Source: Streptomyces sp. H27-C3 (lineage in GTDB: Bacteria > Actinomycetota > Actinomycetes > Streptomycetales > Streptomycetaceae). Taken from it: a stretch of DNA of 64,000 nucleotides. Of the stretch, positions 35,694-44,101 are shown piece after piece; the stretch's first letter is position 1, and the number at the start of each line of letters is the position of its first letter. Location of the stretch: contig NZ_JASITA010000005.1 in the NCBI RefSeq assembly GCF_030063415.1, positions 202,303 through 266,302 of the forward strand, given 5' to 3'. The position numbers were made by a program, and so were the translations under genes. The notes beneath the pieces are model-generated. The model did not search any database, was not told where the DNA came from, and was given only the letters and a program-made list of their open reading frames with translations.

Positions 35694-36356
35694 TTGCGCG
35701 TCGTCCTGGCCGAAGATCTCTTCCTGCTCCGCGACGGCCTGGTGCGCATGCTGGAAGCCTTCGACTTCGAGATTCTGGCCGCCGTGGAGACCGGGCCCGA
35801 ACTGGCCCGTGCACTGGCCGAGTTGGAGCCGGATGTCGCGGTGGTCGATGTCCGGCTGCCGCCGTCCCATACGGACGAGGGGCTCCAGTGCGCCCTGGCG
35901 GCGCGCCGCGCGCGGCCGGGGCTCCCGGTGCTGGTGCTGTCCCAGCACGTGGAGCAGTTGTACGCGCGCGAGCTGCTGGCCGACGGCAACGGTGGCATCG
36001 GGTACCTGCTCAAGGACCGGGTCTTCGACGCGGAGCAGTTCATCGACGCGGTACGGCGGGTGGCGGCCGGCGGCACGGCGATGGATCCCCAGGTGATCTC
36101 CCAGCTGCTTTCCCGGCGGGCCCAGGACAAGCCGCTGGGCGGCCTGACCCCACGGGAGCGTGAGGTCATGGAGCTGATGGCACAGGGGCGCTCCAACGCG
36201 GCCATCGCGGGGCAGCTCTTCGTCACGGAGCGGGCGGTGGCGAAGCACACGTCGAACATCTTCGGAAGGCTCGGGCTTCCGGTGTCCGACGACGACAATC
36301 GGCGGGTGCTCGCGGTACTGGCGTATTTGGACACGGGTGGCGGCGGCCAGGGGTAG
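35694..36356 (+). CDS. NarL/FixJ-family response regulator
   Basis: A 220-aa regulator. TTG 35694 is used: AAGGAG lies 7 bases upstream and the receiver starts at once (LRVVLAEDLFLLRDGLVRML). The phospho-Asp is in VAVVDVRLPP and the conserved Lys in YLLKDRV. The C-terminal LuxR-type HTH is complete (LTPREREVMELMAQGRSNAA, IAGQLFVTERAVAKHTSNIF). It is the partner of the kinase just upstream. Targets unknown. Confidence 0.95.
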   Translation: MRVVLAEDLFLLRDGLVRMLEAFDFEILAAVETGPELARALAELEPDVAVVDVRLPPSHTDEGLQCALAARRARPGLPVLVLSQHVEQLYARELLADGNGGIGYLLKDRVFDAEQFIDAVRRVAAGGTAMDPQVISQLLSRRAQDKPLGGLTPREREVMELMAQGRSNAAIAGQLFVTERAVAKHTSNIFGRLGLPVSDDDNRRVLAVLAYLDTGGGGQG

Positions 36357-36441
36357 GGCGCGCGTCGGTGATGGGCGGGCGCGGCGTGCGGGCGCCGGGC
36401 CGCGGGTGGGCGGAGGCCGGGCGCGGGCACCTGGCGCGAGT

Positions 36442-36546
36442 GCGGGGTACCGGGCCGCGGGCGCGGGGTACCGGGCCGCGGGCGCGGGGTACCGGGCCGC
36501 GGGCGCGGGGTACCGGGCCGCGGGCGCGGGGTACCGGGCCGCGGGC
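36442..36546. repeat. 21-bp tandem array, five identical units
   Basis: Five perfect head-to-tail copies of a 21-bp unit (GCGGGGTACCGGGCCGCGGG plus C), starting at 36442, 36463, 36484, 36505 and 36526. Each unit contains the palindromes GGTACC and CCGCGG. No frame across it looks genic. It occupies the 355-bp gap between the response regulator and a MarR fragment, whose remainder is ordinary GC-rich intergenic sequence. Confidence 0.92.
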
Positions 36547-36565
36547 GCCGCCGACGGCGCTTTCC

Positions 36566-36594
36566 CCTACCCGCCCCTTCCCGAAACCGGGGCA
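36566..36594. repeat. Streptomyces-type GC-rich intergenic repeat, copy 1
   Basis: Starts CCTACCCGCCCCTTCCCG and continues to CCGGGGCA. It agrees with 41904-41932 at 27 of 29 positions. This wording is recognised as a motif found in many Streptomyces intergenic regions. Confidence 0.65.
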
Positions 36595-36711
36595 GGCCCC
36601 GGACCCCCGGGACGCCCATCGGGCCCGGGGCAAAGCCCCCACGCGGCGGCAGCCGCACCATGTCACAGCGGGAAGGGGCGGGGTGGGGGACAAGCCCGCC
36701 GCAGGCGCTCC

Positions 36712-36950
36712 TCACGCCCCGCCCAGCCAACCCGCCACGTCCAGGCGGAAGTTCGCCGGGGCCACCATCTCGCGCAGATCCGCTTCGAGCGCGGCCATCC
36801 GGTCGGCCCCCAGCTTCTCGGCCCACTCCTCCCGCAGCCGGTCGAAGATCGCGGCCGAGCGCCGCAGCACGTCGACGCCGCGCGGTGTAAGCCTGACCAG
36901 TTTGCGGCGGCCGTCCTGCGGGTCGTCGACGGCACTGATCCACGTACCCA
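36712..36950 (-). pseudogene. C-terminal fragment of a MarR-family regulator
   Basis: Encodes only the wing and C-terminal helices of a MarR regulator (DPQDGRRKLVRLTPRGVDVL, RSAAIFDRLREEWAEKLG, ADRMAALEADLREMV). The N-terminal helices and recognition helix are missing; upstream of about 36950 the frame becomes unrelated and leads into the promoter region of the DUF1996 gene. A gene remnant, not a working regulator. Confidence 0.75.
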
Positions 36951-37094
36951 CGCATCCGCCCCATTTGCGAATGGAGATTTCTACGAATTCAGAAGAGGTT
37001 TGAACACCCTGAGAACGGCATCCGTATGGGACGGAGCGCTTCTCCCCCTGCCGGGACCCCCTTACACCCACCGGCATCGAAGCAGAGGAGTTCC

Positions 37095-38645
37095 ATGCGA
37101 CGCGCAACGAGAAAACGTTCCAAACTGGCGAACAGGGCGATTGCCGCCTCGGCCGCTTTGATTCTGGGCGGGGGTGGACTGCTTGCGGTCAACGTCTATG
37201 CCTCCGCAGGAGAAGGACACTCCGGCTGGAAATCCGGCCAATCACGCCCATCAGGTCAGATCAAGAACGCGGCCCAGCAAATGTCGACCATCGACTGTCC
37301 GGAGGTGGTGAACGGGCTGCCGAAGGTGCCCCGTTCGGTCCGCCGGGAGGTCGACCGGGAGCTGGCTGCCATCGACTCCCAGATCACGGACGCGTACAAG
37401 AAGTTCGCCGATTCGAGGCAGCAGATCGCCCAGGATCCGAACTACGTACAGAACACTGTTCTGGGACCGCTGAAGAGCAAGCGTGCGGCCTCCATCAAGC
37501 GGATCGCCTCCACGCTCGACCGTAAGAAGGTCCGCCCCCGGGGCCTGGAAGGGCTCGCTCCCTGCGCGATGCGCGCCGATGACAACGCGCCGAAGGGCGA
37601 CGAGAGCCAGGGCGACGGCGGCCAGGACAACGGCGGCCAGAGCGACGGAAACCAGGGCGACGGCCAGGACGGCGGTCAGAACGGCGGCCAGGACAACGGC
37701 GACAACGCCGGGCAGGGCGACGGCGGCCAGAACAATGGCGGCAACGGCGGGCAGGCCGGGAACGGCCCCAACGACGGCGACTTCGTCGACATCCAGTCCG
37801 TCCAGCCGAATGTCCAGCCACCGCAGCAGCAGGGCGGCGCCTCGGACGGTGAATTCACCACCGATTGCGGTGTGAATGAAAACAAGAAGCTCAATTCGGA
37901 CAACGTCATCGCTGCCCCTGGTGTGAGCAACGGCGCGCACCATATGCACGATTACATCGGCAACCAGGCCAATGACGCCTTCGCCAGCGACGACGACTTC
38001 GCCAACGGCGACACGACGTGCCAGAACCAGGGCGACAAGTCGACGTACTACTGGCCCGTACTGCGTCTACAGAACGGCCAGCAGGAAGCCGACGCGAACG
38101 TCGACGGCGGCGGCAAGGACAGCAACGTCGGCCAGATACGGCAGCCTTCCGAGGTCGAGCTGAAATTCGTCGGAAGCCCGGTCGGCCAGGTCACCGAAAT
38201 GCCCCGCTTCTTGCGCATCATCACCGGTGACGCCAAGGCGTTCACCAACGGTGACGCCAACGCCAATGCCTCCTGGAGCTGCACCGGGTTCGAGGACAGG
38301 CAGCTCAAGGACAAGTACCCGATCTGCCCCGACGGCAGCCAGGTCGTCCGTACCTTCAACTTCCAGAGTTGCTGGGACGGGCAGAACACCGACAGCGCCA
38401 ACCACCGCACCCACGTGGCGTTCGCGGACAACAACGGCGCCTGCCCCAATGGCTTCCAGGCCATTCCGCAGCTGACCCAGCGGATCGTGTACGACGTCCC
38501 GCCGGGCCCCGGCTTCGCGGTCGACTCCTTCCCGGAGCAGCTGCACAAGCCGGGCACCGACCACGGCGACTTCATCAACGTCTTCGACGAGGGCCTGATG
38601 GAAGAGGTGGTCTCCTGCATCAACGAGGGCCGGCAGTGCAACTAG
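37095..38645 (+). CDS. Secreted DUF1996 protein with Gly/Gln/Asn/Asp linker
   Basis: A 516-aa exported protein. ATG 37095 follows GAGGAG. An Arg/Lys-rich N-terminus leads to a signal segment ([20 protein letters not shown]). Residues about 55-165 form a helical domain with conserved cysteines ([20 protein letters not shown]). Next is a low-complexity linker of about 80 residues ([20 protein letters not shown] type), then a DUF1996 domain ([48 protein letters not shown]). DUF1996 is found in secreted fungal and actinobacterial proteins; its activity is unknown. The conserved His/Asp residues suggest an enzyme. Confidence 0.88.
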   Translation: MRRATRKRSKLANRAIAASAALILGGGGLLAVNVYASAGEGHSGWKSGQSRPSGQIKNAAQQMSTIDCPEVVNGLPKVPRSVRREVDRELAAIDSQITDAYKKFADSRQQIAQDPNYVQNTVLGPLKSKRAASIKRIASTLDRKKVRPRGLEGLAPCAMRADDNAPKGDESQGDGGQDNGGQSDGNQGDGQDGGQNGGQDNGDNAGQGDGGQNNGGNGGQAGNGPNDGDFVDIQSVQPNVQPPQQQGGASDGEFTTDCGVNENKKLNSDNVIAAPGVSNGAHHMHDYIGNQANDAFASDDDFANGDTTCQNQGDKSTYYWPVLRLQNGQQEADANVDGGGKDSNVGQIRQPSEVELKFVGSPVGQVTEMPRFLRIITGDAKAFTNGDANANASWSCTGFEDRQLKDKYPICPDGSQVVRTFNFQSCWDGQNTDSANHRTHVAFADNNGACPNGFQAIPQLTQRIVYDVPPGPGFAVDSFPEQLHKPGTDHGDFINVFDEGLMEEVVSCINEGRQCN

Positions 38646-38666
38646 TGCGCACCAGCCAAGAAACCT

Positions 38667-38705
38667 GACCAACGGCCCCGGGATCGAAGCCCGGGGCCGT
38701 TGGTC
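38667..38705. terminator. Bidirectional terminator
   Basis: A 16-bp perfect stem (38667-38682 with 38690-38705) and 7-nt loop between the DUF1996 gene and the convergent lipoprotein gene. Confidence 0.85.
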
Positions 38706-38720
38706 CCTCAACCTGCGCGG

Positions 38721-39179
38721 TCAGCTCCCGTGGTGACCCGAGTGGTCTTCCTCCTTGTTCCCCCCACCACCACCGTCACCGGAGTGGTGCGAGGAGGTCT
38801 CCACTTCCCCACCGAGCTGGCCGCGCAGCGCCGTGACCACCTTCTGGTCGCCCACCGCGACCCATTTCCTGCCGACCAGGTAATTGCCGCCGTAGTTCTT
38901 GGCCTCGTTGATCCATTCGCGCTGTCCGCGATCGGTGTCGAAGGTGGCCAGCACATAACGGCCGTCGCCGGTCTTGCAGTTGGCCTGGCGCAGCTCCTCC
39001 GCATCCGTCTGGATGTTCGGCTTGCACTCCACCTTTTCTGCCAGCTGCTCCAGGCTGCCGCTGGCCGTATCGGGCACGGGCTTCCCGCCGTCGTCACCCG
39101 AGCCGCAGCCCGTGACGACAAGGGCCAGAACGGCCAGGGCGGAAGCGGCAGCTGAGGGACGTCGGGCTTGATTGCGCAT
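38721..39179 (-). CDS. Small secreted lipoprotein
   Basis: A 152-aa protein. ATG 39179 (MRNQARRPSAAASALAVLAL) gives a lipoprotein signal with lipobox VVTGC. The mature part has two further cysteines (VECKPNIQTDAEELRQANCK), a compact domain (GRYVLATFDTDRGQREWINE, VGRKWVAVGDQKVVTALRGQ) and a His/Gly/Asp-rich tail (SSHHSGDGGGGGNKEEDHSG). Family not recognised. The His-rich tail could bind metal. Confidence 0.78.
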   Translation of the reverse strand: MRNQARRPSAAASALAVLALVVTGCGSGDDGGKPVPDTASGSLEQLAEKVECKPNIQTDAEELRQANCKTGDGRYVLATFDTDRGQREWINEAKNYGGNYLVGRKWVAVGDQKVVTALRGQLGGEVETSSHHSGDGGGGGNKEEDHSGHHGS

Positions 39180-39324
39180 ACCCCCCATCGTGCCGTCTTC
39201 GGCCATTCGGTGGGGCGCGAAGTGCTACATCCCACGCCCCACTGGTGCGCCCCTCCGCCGTGCCTGGCGTGCGCTCCGTACGCACCTGTCGCCACCCCCG
39301 CACATCGATCACGGAGGAGCGCCC

Positions 39325-39608
39325 ATGACCGAGGACCCGTCGCGACGAACGCTGCTGGGCACCGCGGGCGCGATCGGCGTCGGAGCCGCGCTCACCGAGC
39401 ACACCGGTCATGGCCCAGGAATTGCCCGCACTCGGCGCGGCGGAGAACGCCACGGCGACGACGCGCGCCGCGCTGGTACGGCTGGTACGGCTGGTACCTC
39501 AAGTACCTCTGCGGCGCGCACATCTCCTGGTCGGGTACGCAGCTCGACCTGCCCCGCGGCAGCGGGGCGCGCGGCACGGGCGGGTTCAGCGGCTGGCGGG
39601 TGGACTGA
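39325..39608 (+). pseudogene. Broken Tat-type exported protein gene
   Basis: ATG 39325, 7 bases after GGAGGAG, starts a twin-arginine-like signal (MTEDPSRRTLLGTAGAIGVG). After about 30 residues this frame becomes Arg/Gly-rich and unnatural. Better protein sense appears first in one shifted frame (ELPALGAAENATATTRAALV) and then in the third (WYGWYLKYLCGAHISWSGTQ, ending GFSGWRVD, stop at 39608). A TGGTACGGC direct repeat at 39474 may have caused slippage. At least two frameshifts are needed, so a decayed gene is likely. No gene is supported from 39609 to 39745. Confidence 0.45.
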
Positions 39609-39745
39609 ACCGGAAGGTGTCCAGTGGCCTGCGGCCGTCCTGACCGGTGATCGAAGGGCTCTGAACCGCCTTGCGGGCAGGGCGGGTTCGGGAGCCTGCG
39701 GGTCTCGCGAGGTGACCATCCGACGATTCGCTCGTTCTGTTGAAC

Positions 39746-41695
39746 GTGCGCCCACAGGATGTCATCAACCGCCCTGCTTCCGAGCCCATCGATGTCGAGC
39801 AGGCCGAGGCCGCGCTCGTCGAACACTATCCGCGGCTCGTGCGGCTGGCGTACCTGGTGCTGCCGCCGAACCTCGGCCGCAACCGCCGGGTGCTCACCGC
39901 GCACGCACTCGCGCAGCGCTCGCTGCCGCGCGGCCGGACCCCGGGCTCCGCCGCCGTCCCGCCGCCGCGGCGCCGCGAGGGCGGCCCGGTCGATCCGGGG
40001 TACGTGTATCTGCGCCGGCAGGTGCTGCGCCAGGCCCTGGAGGCCGGGCTGCCGCTGCGCCGCAGGGCCTGGCCCAAGCGGTCCCAGCTGCCGCCGCTGC
40101 TGCCCCAGGTGTGGGGCCTGCGGCTGTTCCCGCGCTCCGGCGGAGCCGATGAACTCGCCCTGGACCAGCGGCTGTCCGCGCTCTCCGGGCCCGGCCGCGC
40201 CGCGTACGTGCTGCGTGGCCTTGAGCGGTTGCCCGACCCTGAGGTGACGCGGACCCTCACCGCTGCCGGGGTCGCCGATCCGGGCGCCGCGCTCGCCGAG
40301 GCGGACGGCGTCGGCGCGTCCGACGCGGAGGGCGCCGAGAACGCGGCGGCGCTGCTGAAGTCCCCGGAGTTCGACCCGTGTTCGCTGCAGGCCAGGCCGA
40401 CCGACCTGATGCGGCGCAGACAGCACGCGAAGGCCGCGCTCGCCGCGACGGCGGCCGTCGTGGTGTGCGGCGCGCTACTGGGGCTGCCGGGCGAGGGCTG
40501 GGGGCCGGACGGCGCCGCCGCGCCCGCCTACGCCCGCAATCCGGCGGCGGAGCAGGCCCTGGACCCGGCGAAGACGGTCCGGGTCGCCCCTGCGGTGTGG
40601 AAGCGGTCCTCCCGCAGCGACTTCTCCGTGTGGCCCACCCGCGGCAACCGGGCCGACGACCGCGCCCTGCTGCGCCGCGCCCTCGCCGTCTGGGCAAGAC
40701 CGGGCCCCTCCGTGCAGGCGTCCGCGACCCCCGGCACCCCGGTCGGGCCCCCGATGGGCGCGCCCCAGCTCCTGTTCGCGGGCGATGTCGACAGGGTGCG
40801 GGTCGTGCTGCTGTACGACGGCCTGCGCATCGTCCGTTACGCGGAGCCGAGGGCCTCCACGACGGGCGCGGCGATCGACTTCGCGCGCGTCGACAGCGCG
40901 GACGCGGCCGCCGCGAACGCCCTGGTGGTTGGCCGCACCGACGGCAACGTCCGTTATCTGACGGCCCCCTGGGTGCGCAAGGCGTCCGTACGGGACCTGC
41001 TCGTGCCGGCCGGGAACCCGGCGCCGCTGGCCCGTACCCCGGACGGCGTGACCGACCCGGTGCTCAGCCCCGCGCAGGCGCGCGACTGCCGGTCCTGGGA
41101 CGCCCTGGAGCTGCGGGACGACGTGGGCGCGCGGCTGATGACCGACCTCGGCGAGCTGACCCCGGCCCGGCTGACGTCGGGGCCTCCGTCGGCGCCGCGC
41201 GATGTGTCGGGGCCGGTCGAGCGGGCGCGCTGGGCCCGTACGGCCTGTCTGCTGCCGACGGTGCGGTCGCACGGCGTGCGCAGCGTGAACTCCTGGGCGT
41301 TCGCCGAGCAGACCCTGCCCGAGGGCAACGGCAAAGCCAACTGGCTCTGCACGCGTGCGGAGACCTGGCGGGGACCCGGCAGCCGGGTCCTCGTGCAGTT
41401 CCAGGCGCCGTCCGCGAAGCCGGATACGTCGGGTGCGGTCGCCGCGCGCGCCGAGCACTCGCCCGCGTGCGGGCAGCGGGATCCGCGGGTGCTCGCGGGT
41501 GTGCTGTGGAAGTCGCGGGGCGGCAACTGGTACGTCCTGGCGGCCGGCAGCAAGCAGTTCGCCTCGATCACCACCTCGGGCGGGGTGGAGGGCACGGGCC
41601 GGGGCAATCTGCTCGCGGTGCGGGCGAAGGCGGGGGCGCAGGCGGAGCTGGACGGGCGGCTGGCGGACGGGACGCGGGTGGGGGCGCTGCGGTAA
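39746..41695 (+). CDS. Sigma-factor-like domain fused to a membrane anchor and extracytoplasmic domain
   Basis: About 649 aa (GTG 39746; TTG 39740 is also possible; no clear ribosome site). Residues about 10-60 resemble ECF sigma region 2 (EQAEAALVEHYPRLVRLAYL). Residues about 130-180 resemble region 4 (LSALSGPGRAAYVLRGLERL, PDPEVTRTLTAAGV), though both are diverged. RRRQHAK and one transmembrane helix (AALAATAAVVVCGALLGLPG, about residue 230) follow, then a domain of about 400 residues outside the membrane with paired cysteines. This reads like a degenerate sigma factor merged with a sensor-type membrane protein. A shortened, frameshifted paralogue lies at 7081-8062. Its TAA stop is the left end of repeat copy D. 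Function unknown. Confidence 0.8.
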   Translation: MRPQDVINRPASEPIDVEQAEAALVEHYPRLVRLAYLVLPPNLGRNRRVLTAHALAQRSLPRGRTPGSAAVPPPRRREGGPVDPGYVYLRRQVLRQALEAGLPLRRRAWPKRSQLPPLLPQVWGLRLFPRSGGADELALDQRLSALSGPGRAAYVLRGLERLPDPEVTRTLTAAGVADPGAALAEADGVGASDAEGAENAAALLKSPEFDPCSLQARPTDLMRRRQHAKAALAATAAVVVCGALLGLPGEGWGPDGAAAPAYARNPAAEQALDPAKTVRVAPAVWKRSSRSDFSVWPTRGNRADDRALLRRALAVWARPGPSVQASATPGTPVGPPMGAPQLLFAGDVDRVRVVLLYDGLRIVRYAEPRASTTGAAIDFARVDSADAAAANALVVGRTDGNVRYLTAPWVRKASVRDLLVPAGNPAPLARTPDGVTDPVLSPAQARDCRSWDALELRDDVGARLMTDLGELTPARLTSGPPSAPRDVSGPVERARWARTACLLPTVRSHGVRSVNSWAFAEQTLPEGNGKANWLCTRAETWRGPGSRVLVQFQAPSAKPDTSGAVAARAEHSPACGQRDPRVLAGVLWKSRGGNWYVLAAGSKQFASITTSGGVEGTGRGNLLAVRAKAGAQAELDGRLADGTRVGALR

Positions 41696-41858
41696 CGACC
41701 TCGGGGGCAATGGAGCGTGGATCGGCGAGCGGCGTCCTGCGGCTTCGCGTCCAAGGCGGAGGAGGGAGGCGACGCGGAGCGTCGTCGACCGACGACAACG
41801 CCGGAGGCGGAGTCGCAGGACGCCGGGAGCCCGCGCGCCCTTGCCCCCGAGGTCGTAA
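41693..41858. repeat. Dispersed hairpin repeat, copy D
   Basis: A 166-bp full-length copy with ends TAACGACCTCGGGGGCAA and TTGCCCCCGAGGTCGTAA. Internal arms GGCGTCCTGCGGCTTCGC and GCGGAGTCGCAGGACGCC pair along their length. Compared with copy B, one A-T pair is replaced by C-G on both arms. It provides the stop codon of the upstream sigma-like gene. Confidence 0.9.
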
Positions 41859-41869
41859 GCGGGGCCTGC

Positions 41870-41910
41870 GGGTAGGCGGGCCCCGCCGGGCCCGCGGGGC
41901 CCGCCTACCC
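41870..41910 (+). terminator. Hairpin after copy D
   Basis: A 17-bp perfect stem (41870-41886 with 41894-41910), 7-nt loop. It follows repeat copy D and can end transcription from the sigma-like gene. Confidence 0.75.
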
Positions 41911-41932
41911 ACCCCTTCCCGAAGCCGGGGCA
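41904..41932. repeat. Streptomyces-type GC-rich intergenic repeat, copy 2
   Basis: Starts CCTACCCACCCCTTCCCG. It continues downstream into CCTCAAACGCCGGAGGGGCT (41971-41990), another word common in Streptomyces intergenic DNA. See 36566-36594 for the first copy. Confidence 0.65.
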
Positions 41933-42076
41933 AGCTTCGGACCTCGGGAAGCCCTACGGGCGTGTCCTCAAACGCCGGAGGGGCTGGAGATGCTCAGCAT
42001 CCGGAGAGCTCCGCCGGACCAGAAAAGCCGTGCACAGACCTGTTGCCAAGCGTCTACCGGTCAGTACATTGACGCC

Positions 42077-42985
42077 ATGTCTAATACGCAGGGGCCGGCC
42101 CCGGTCGTTTCGGAGTGGGCTCCCCTCAAGGCCCGCAACGTCTCCTTCGACTGGGACGCCACCCCGCTCCACTGGCTCCCCGGCGACCCGGCCACCACCC
42201 ACACCATCAATGTGCTGCACCTGCTCCTCCCGGCGGGCGAGCGCTGGTTCGTGCACGTCTACCAGCAGGTGCTGCCGTACATCCGTGACGAGCGGCTGCG
42301 CGAGGACGTCATCGGCTTCATCGGCCAGGAGGCCATGCACTCCCAGGCCCACGACGACGTACTGCCGCACCTGAAGAAGCAGGGCCTCGACCCGACGCCG
42401 TACACCGCGCAGGTCGACTGGCTCTTCGAGAAGCTGCTCGGCGACCGCACACTGCCGCCGGGCAGGGCGCGCGAGTGGTGGCTGATGGAGCGGGTCGCGA
42501 CCATCGCGGCGATCGAGCACTACACCGCGTTCCTCGGCGACTGGGTGCTCAACGCCGATGAGCTCGACCGGCGCGGCGCCGATCCGACCATGCTCGATCT
42601 GCTGCGCTGGCACGGCGCGGAGGAGGTCGAGCACCGGTCCGTCGCCTTCGAGCTGTTCATGCATGTCGACGGCAGCTACCGGCGGCGGGCCAGGACCTGG
42701 GCGACCGCGTTCACCGCGCTGGCCTTCCTGTGGCAGCGCGGCATGCGGTTCTTCATGGCGAACGACCCGACGATCCTCGACGGGAAGGCCAGCTTCCGGG
42801 ACTTCCTGCGCGGCGGACGCCAGGGGGTGCTGCCGACCACGGGCGCGGTGATCCGGTCCGTGCCGCGCTACCTCAGTCGTACGTACCACCCCTCCCAGGA
42901 GGGCAGCACCGCCCAGGCCGTGGCGTACCTCGCGAGCTCACCCGCCGCGACCGCCGCCGAGACGACCGTCCCCGGAGGCTCCTGA
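42077..42985 (+). CDS. Predicted metal-dependent hydrolase (ferritin-like, PF10118 type)
   Basis: A 302-aa helical protein. Metal ligands typical of the family are seen: IGFIGQEAMHSQAHDDVLP (Glu and two His), TIAAIEHYTAFLGDW, and RWHGAEEVEHRSVAFELFMH. These form a di-iron-like four-helix bundle. ATG 42077 is used. The next gene starts one base after its stop, so it is co-transcribed and probably coupled with the reductase, which could supply electrons to the metal centre. Substrate unknown. Confidence 0.88.
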   Translation: MSNTQGPAPVVSEWAPLKARNVSFDWDATPLHWLPGDPATTHTINVLHLLLPAGERWFVHVYQQVLPYIRDERLREDVIGFIGQEAMHSQAHDDVLPHLKKQGLDPTPYTAQVDWLFEKLLGDRTLPPGRAREWWLMERVATIAAIEHYTAFLGDWVLNADELDRRGADPTMLDLLRWHGAEEVEHRSVAFELFMHVDGSYRRRARTWATAFTALAFLWQRGMRFFMANDPTILDGKASFRDFLRGGRQGVLPTTGAVIRSVPRYLSRTYHPSQEGSTAQAVAYLASSPAATAAETTVPGGS

Positions 42986-42986
42986 C

Positions 42987-44066
42987 ATGCCCCGCGCCCG
43001 CACGCTCGTTGTCGCCACCGGCGTCGCGCTGCTCGCCCGGCGCGCCCTGCGCCGCCGCATAGGCCGCTCACCGCTGTGGCCGCTGCCGGCCCTGGAAATA
43101 CCGGTGTCGGGCGCCCGCGCCACCCCCGCCCCGCGGTGCTCCGCCGTGCGGCTGCTGGTCGCCGCGCGCAGCGAACCCGCCGAAGGCGTGGTCGAGTTGC
43201 GGCTGGAGGCGCTGGACACGGGCGATCTGCCCGCCTGGCAGCCCGGCGCGCATGTCGATCTGGTGCTGCCGTCCGGCCAGGTGCGCCAGTACTCGCTGTG
43301 CGGCGACCCGGCCGACCGCAGTACGTACACCCTGGCGACGCGCCTCGTCGCGGACGGCAGGGGCGGTTCGCGGGAGGTCCACGAGCAGATCCACGAGGGC
43401 ACGGAGCTCGAAGTCCGCGGCCCGCGCAACCGCTTCCCGCTGATCCCCGCCCCCGCCTATGTCTTCGTCGCGGGCGGCATCGGCGTCACCCCCGTCCTGC
43501 CGATGCTGCGGGCCGCGGAGGCGGCGGGCGCCGAGTGGCGGCTGCTCTACGGGGGCCGCACCCGCGCCTCGATGCCCTACCTCGAAGAGATCGAGAAGCT
43601 GGCGGGCCCCGGACGCGCCCTGGTGGTGGCCGAGGACGAGGACGGCCTGCCCGACCTGCCGGGGTTCCTCGCGCGCGCCCCGCAGGGGGCGGCGGTCTAC
43701 TGCTGCGGCCCCGAGCCTCTGATGGTCGCGGTCACCGCCTGTCTCCCGGCGGGCGGCACCCTGCACCTGGAGCGCTTCGCACCCGGCACACCCGCAGGTG
43801 CGGGAGGGGCCTTCGAGCTCGAACTGCGCCGCAGCGGACGCACGCTGAGCGTCGCGCCCGGCACCACCGTGCTCGCCGCGGTCCGCGCGGAGCTGCCCAA
43901 CGTCTCGTACTCCTGTGAGCAGGGTTTCTGTGGTACCTGCCAACAGCGCGTCCTGGAGGGCGAGATCGATCATCGTGACGAGTTGCTGACCGACGCGGAG
44001 CGCGACGACTCGATGCTGATCTGTGTCTCGCGCGCCCGCGGCGAGCGGCTGGTTCTCGATCTGTAG
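42987..44066 (+). CDS. FAD/2Fe-2S oxidoreductase (phthalate dioxygenase reductase family)
   Basis: A 359-aa electron-transfer protein. The FAD-binding RQYSLCGDPADRSTYTLATR, the NAD loop FVAGGIGVTPVLPMLRAA, and a C-terminal plant-type ferredoxin domain (SYSCEQGFCGTCQQRVLEGE, with a last Cys in MLICVSRA) are in the order of the PDR/VanB family. A hydrophobic N-terminal stretch of about 25 residues precedes the barrel. It follows the ferritin-like protein after one base, so the two probably form an oxygenase/reductase pair. Confidence 0.93.
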   Translation: MPRARTLVVATGVALLARRALRRRIGRSPLWPLPALEIPVSGARATPAPRCSAVRLLVAARSEPAEGVVELRLEALDTGDLPAWQPGAHVDLVLPSGQVRQYSLCGDPADRSTYTLATRLVADGRGGSREVHEQIHEGTELEVRGPRNRFPLIPAPAYVFVAGGIGVTPVLPMLRAAEAAGAEWRLLYGGRTRASMPYLEEIEKLAGPGRALVVAEDEDGLPDLPGFLARAPQGAAVYCCGPEPLMVAVTACLPAGGTLHLERFAPGTPAGAGGAFELELRRSGRTLSVAPGTTVLAAVRAELPNVSYSCEQGFCGTCQQRVLEGEIDHRDELLTDAERDDSMLICVSRARGERLVLDL

Positions 44067-44101
44067 GAGGCAGCCGCGACCCCGGCGGTTACGCTGTTCG
44101 T

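Noticed and set aside
36442..36546. CRISPR-like array
   Set aside because: The 21-bp units are directly adjacent with no spacers, and no cas genes are present.
35660..36964. A minus-strand frame across the response regulator and the 21-bp array
   Set aside because: It reads the regulator antisense and the repeat as PRPGTPR units; no support for translation.
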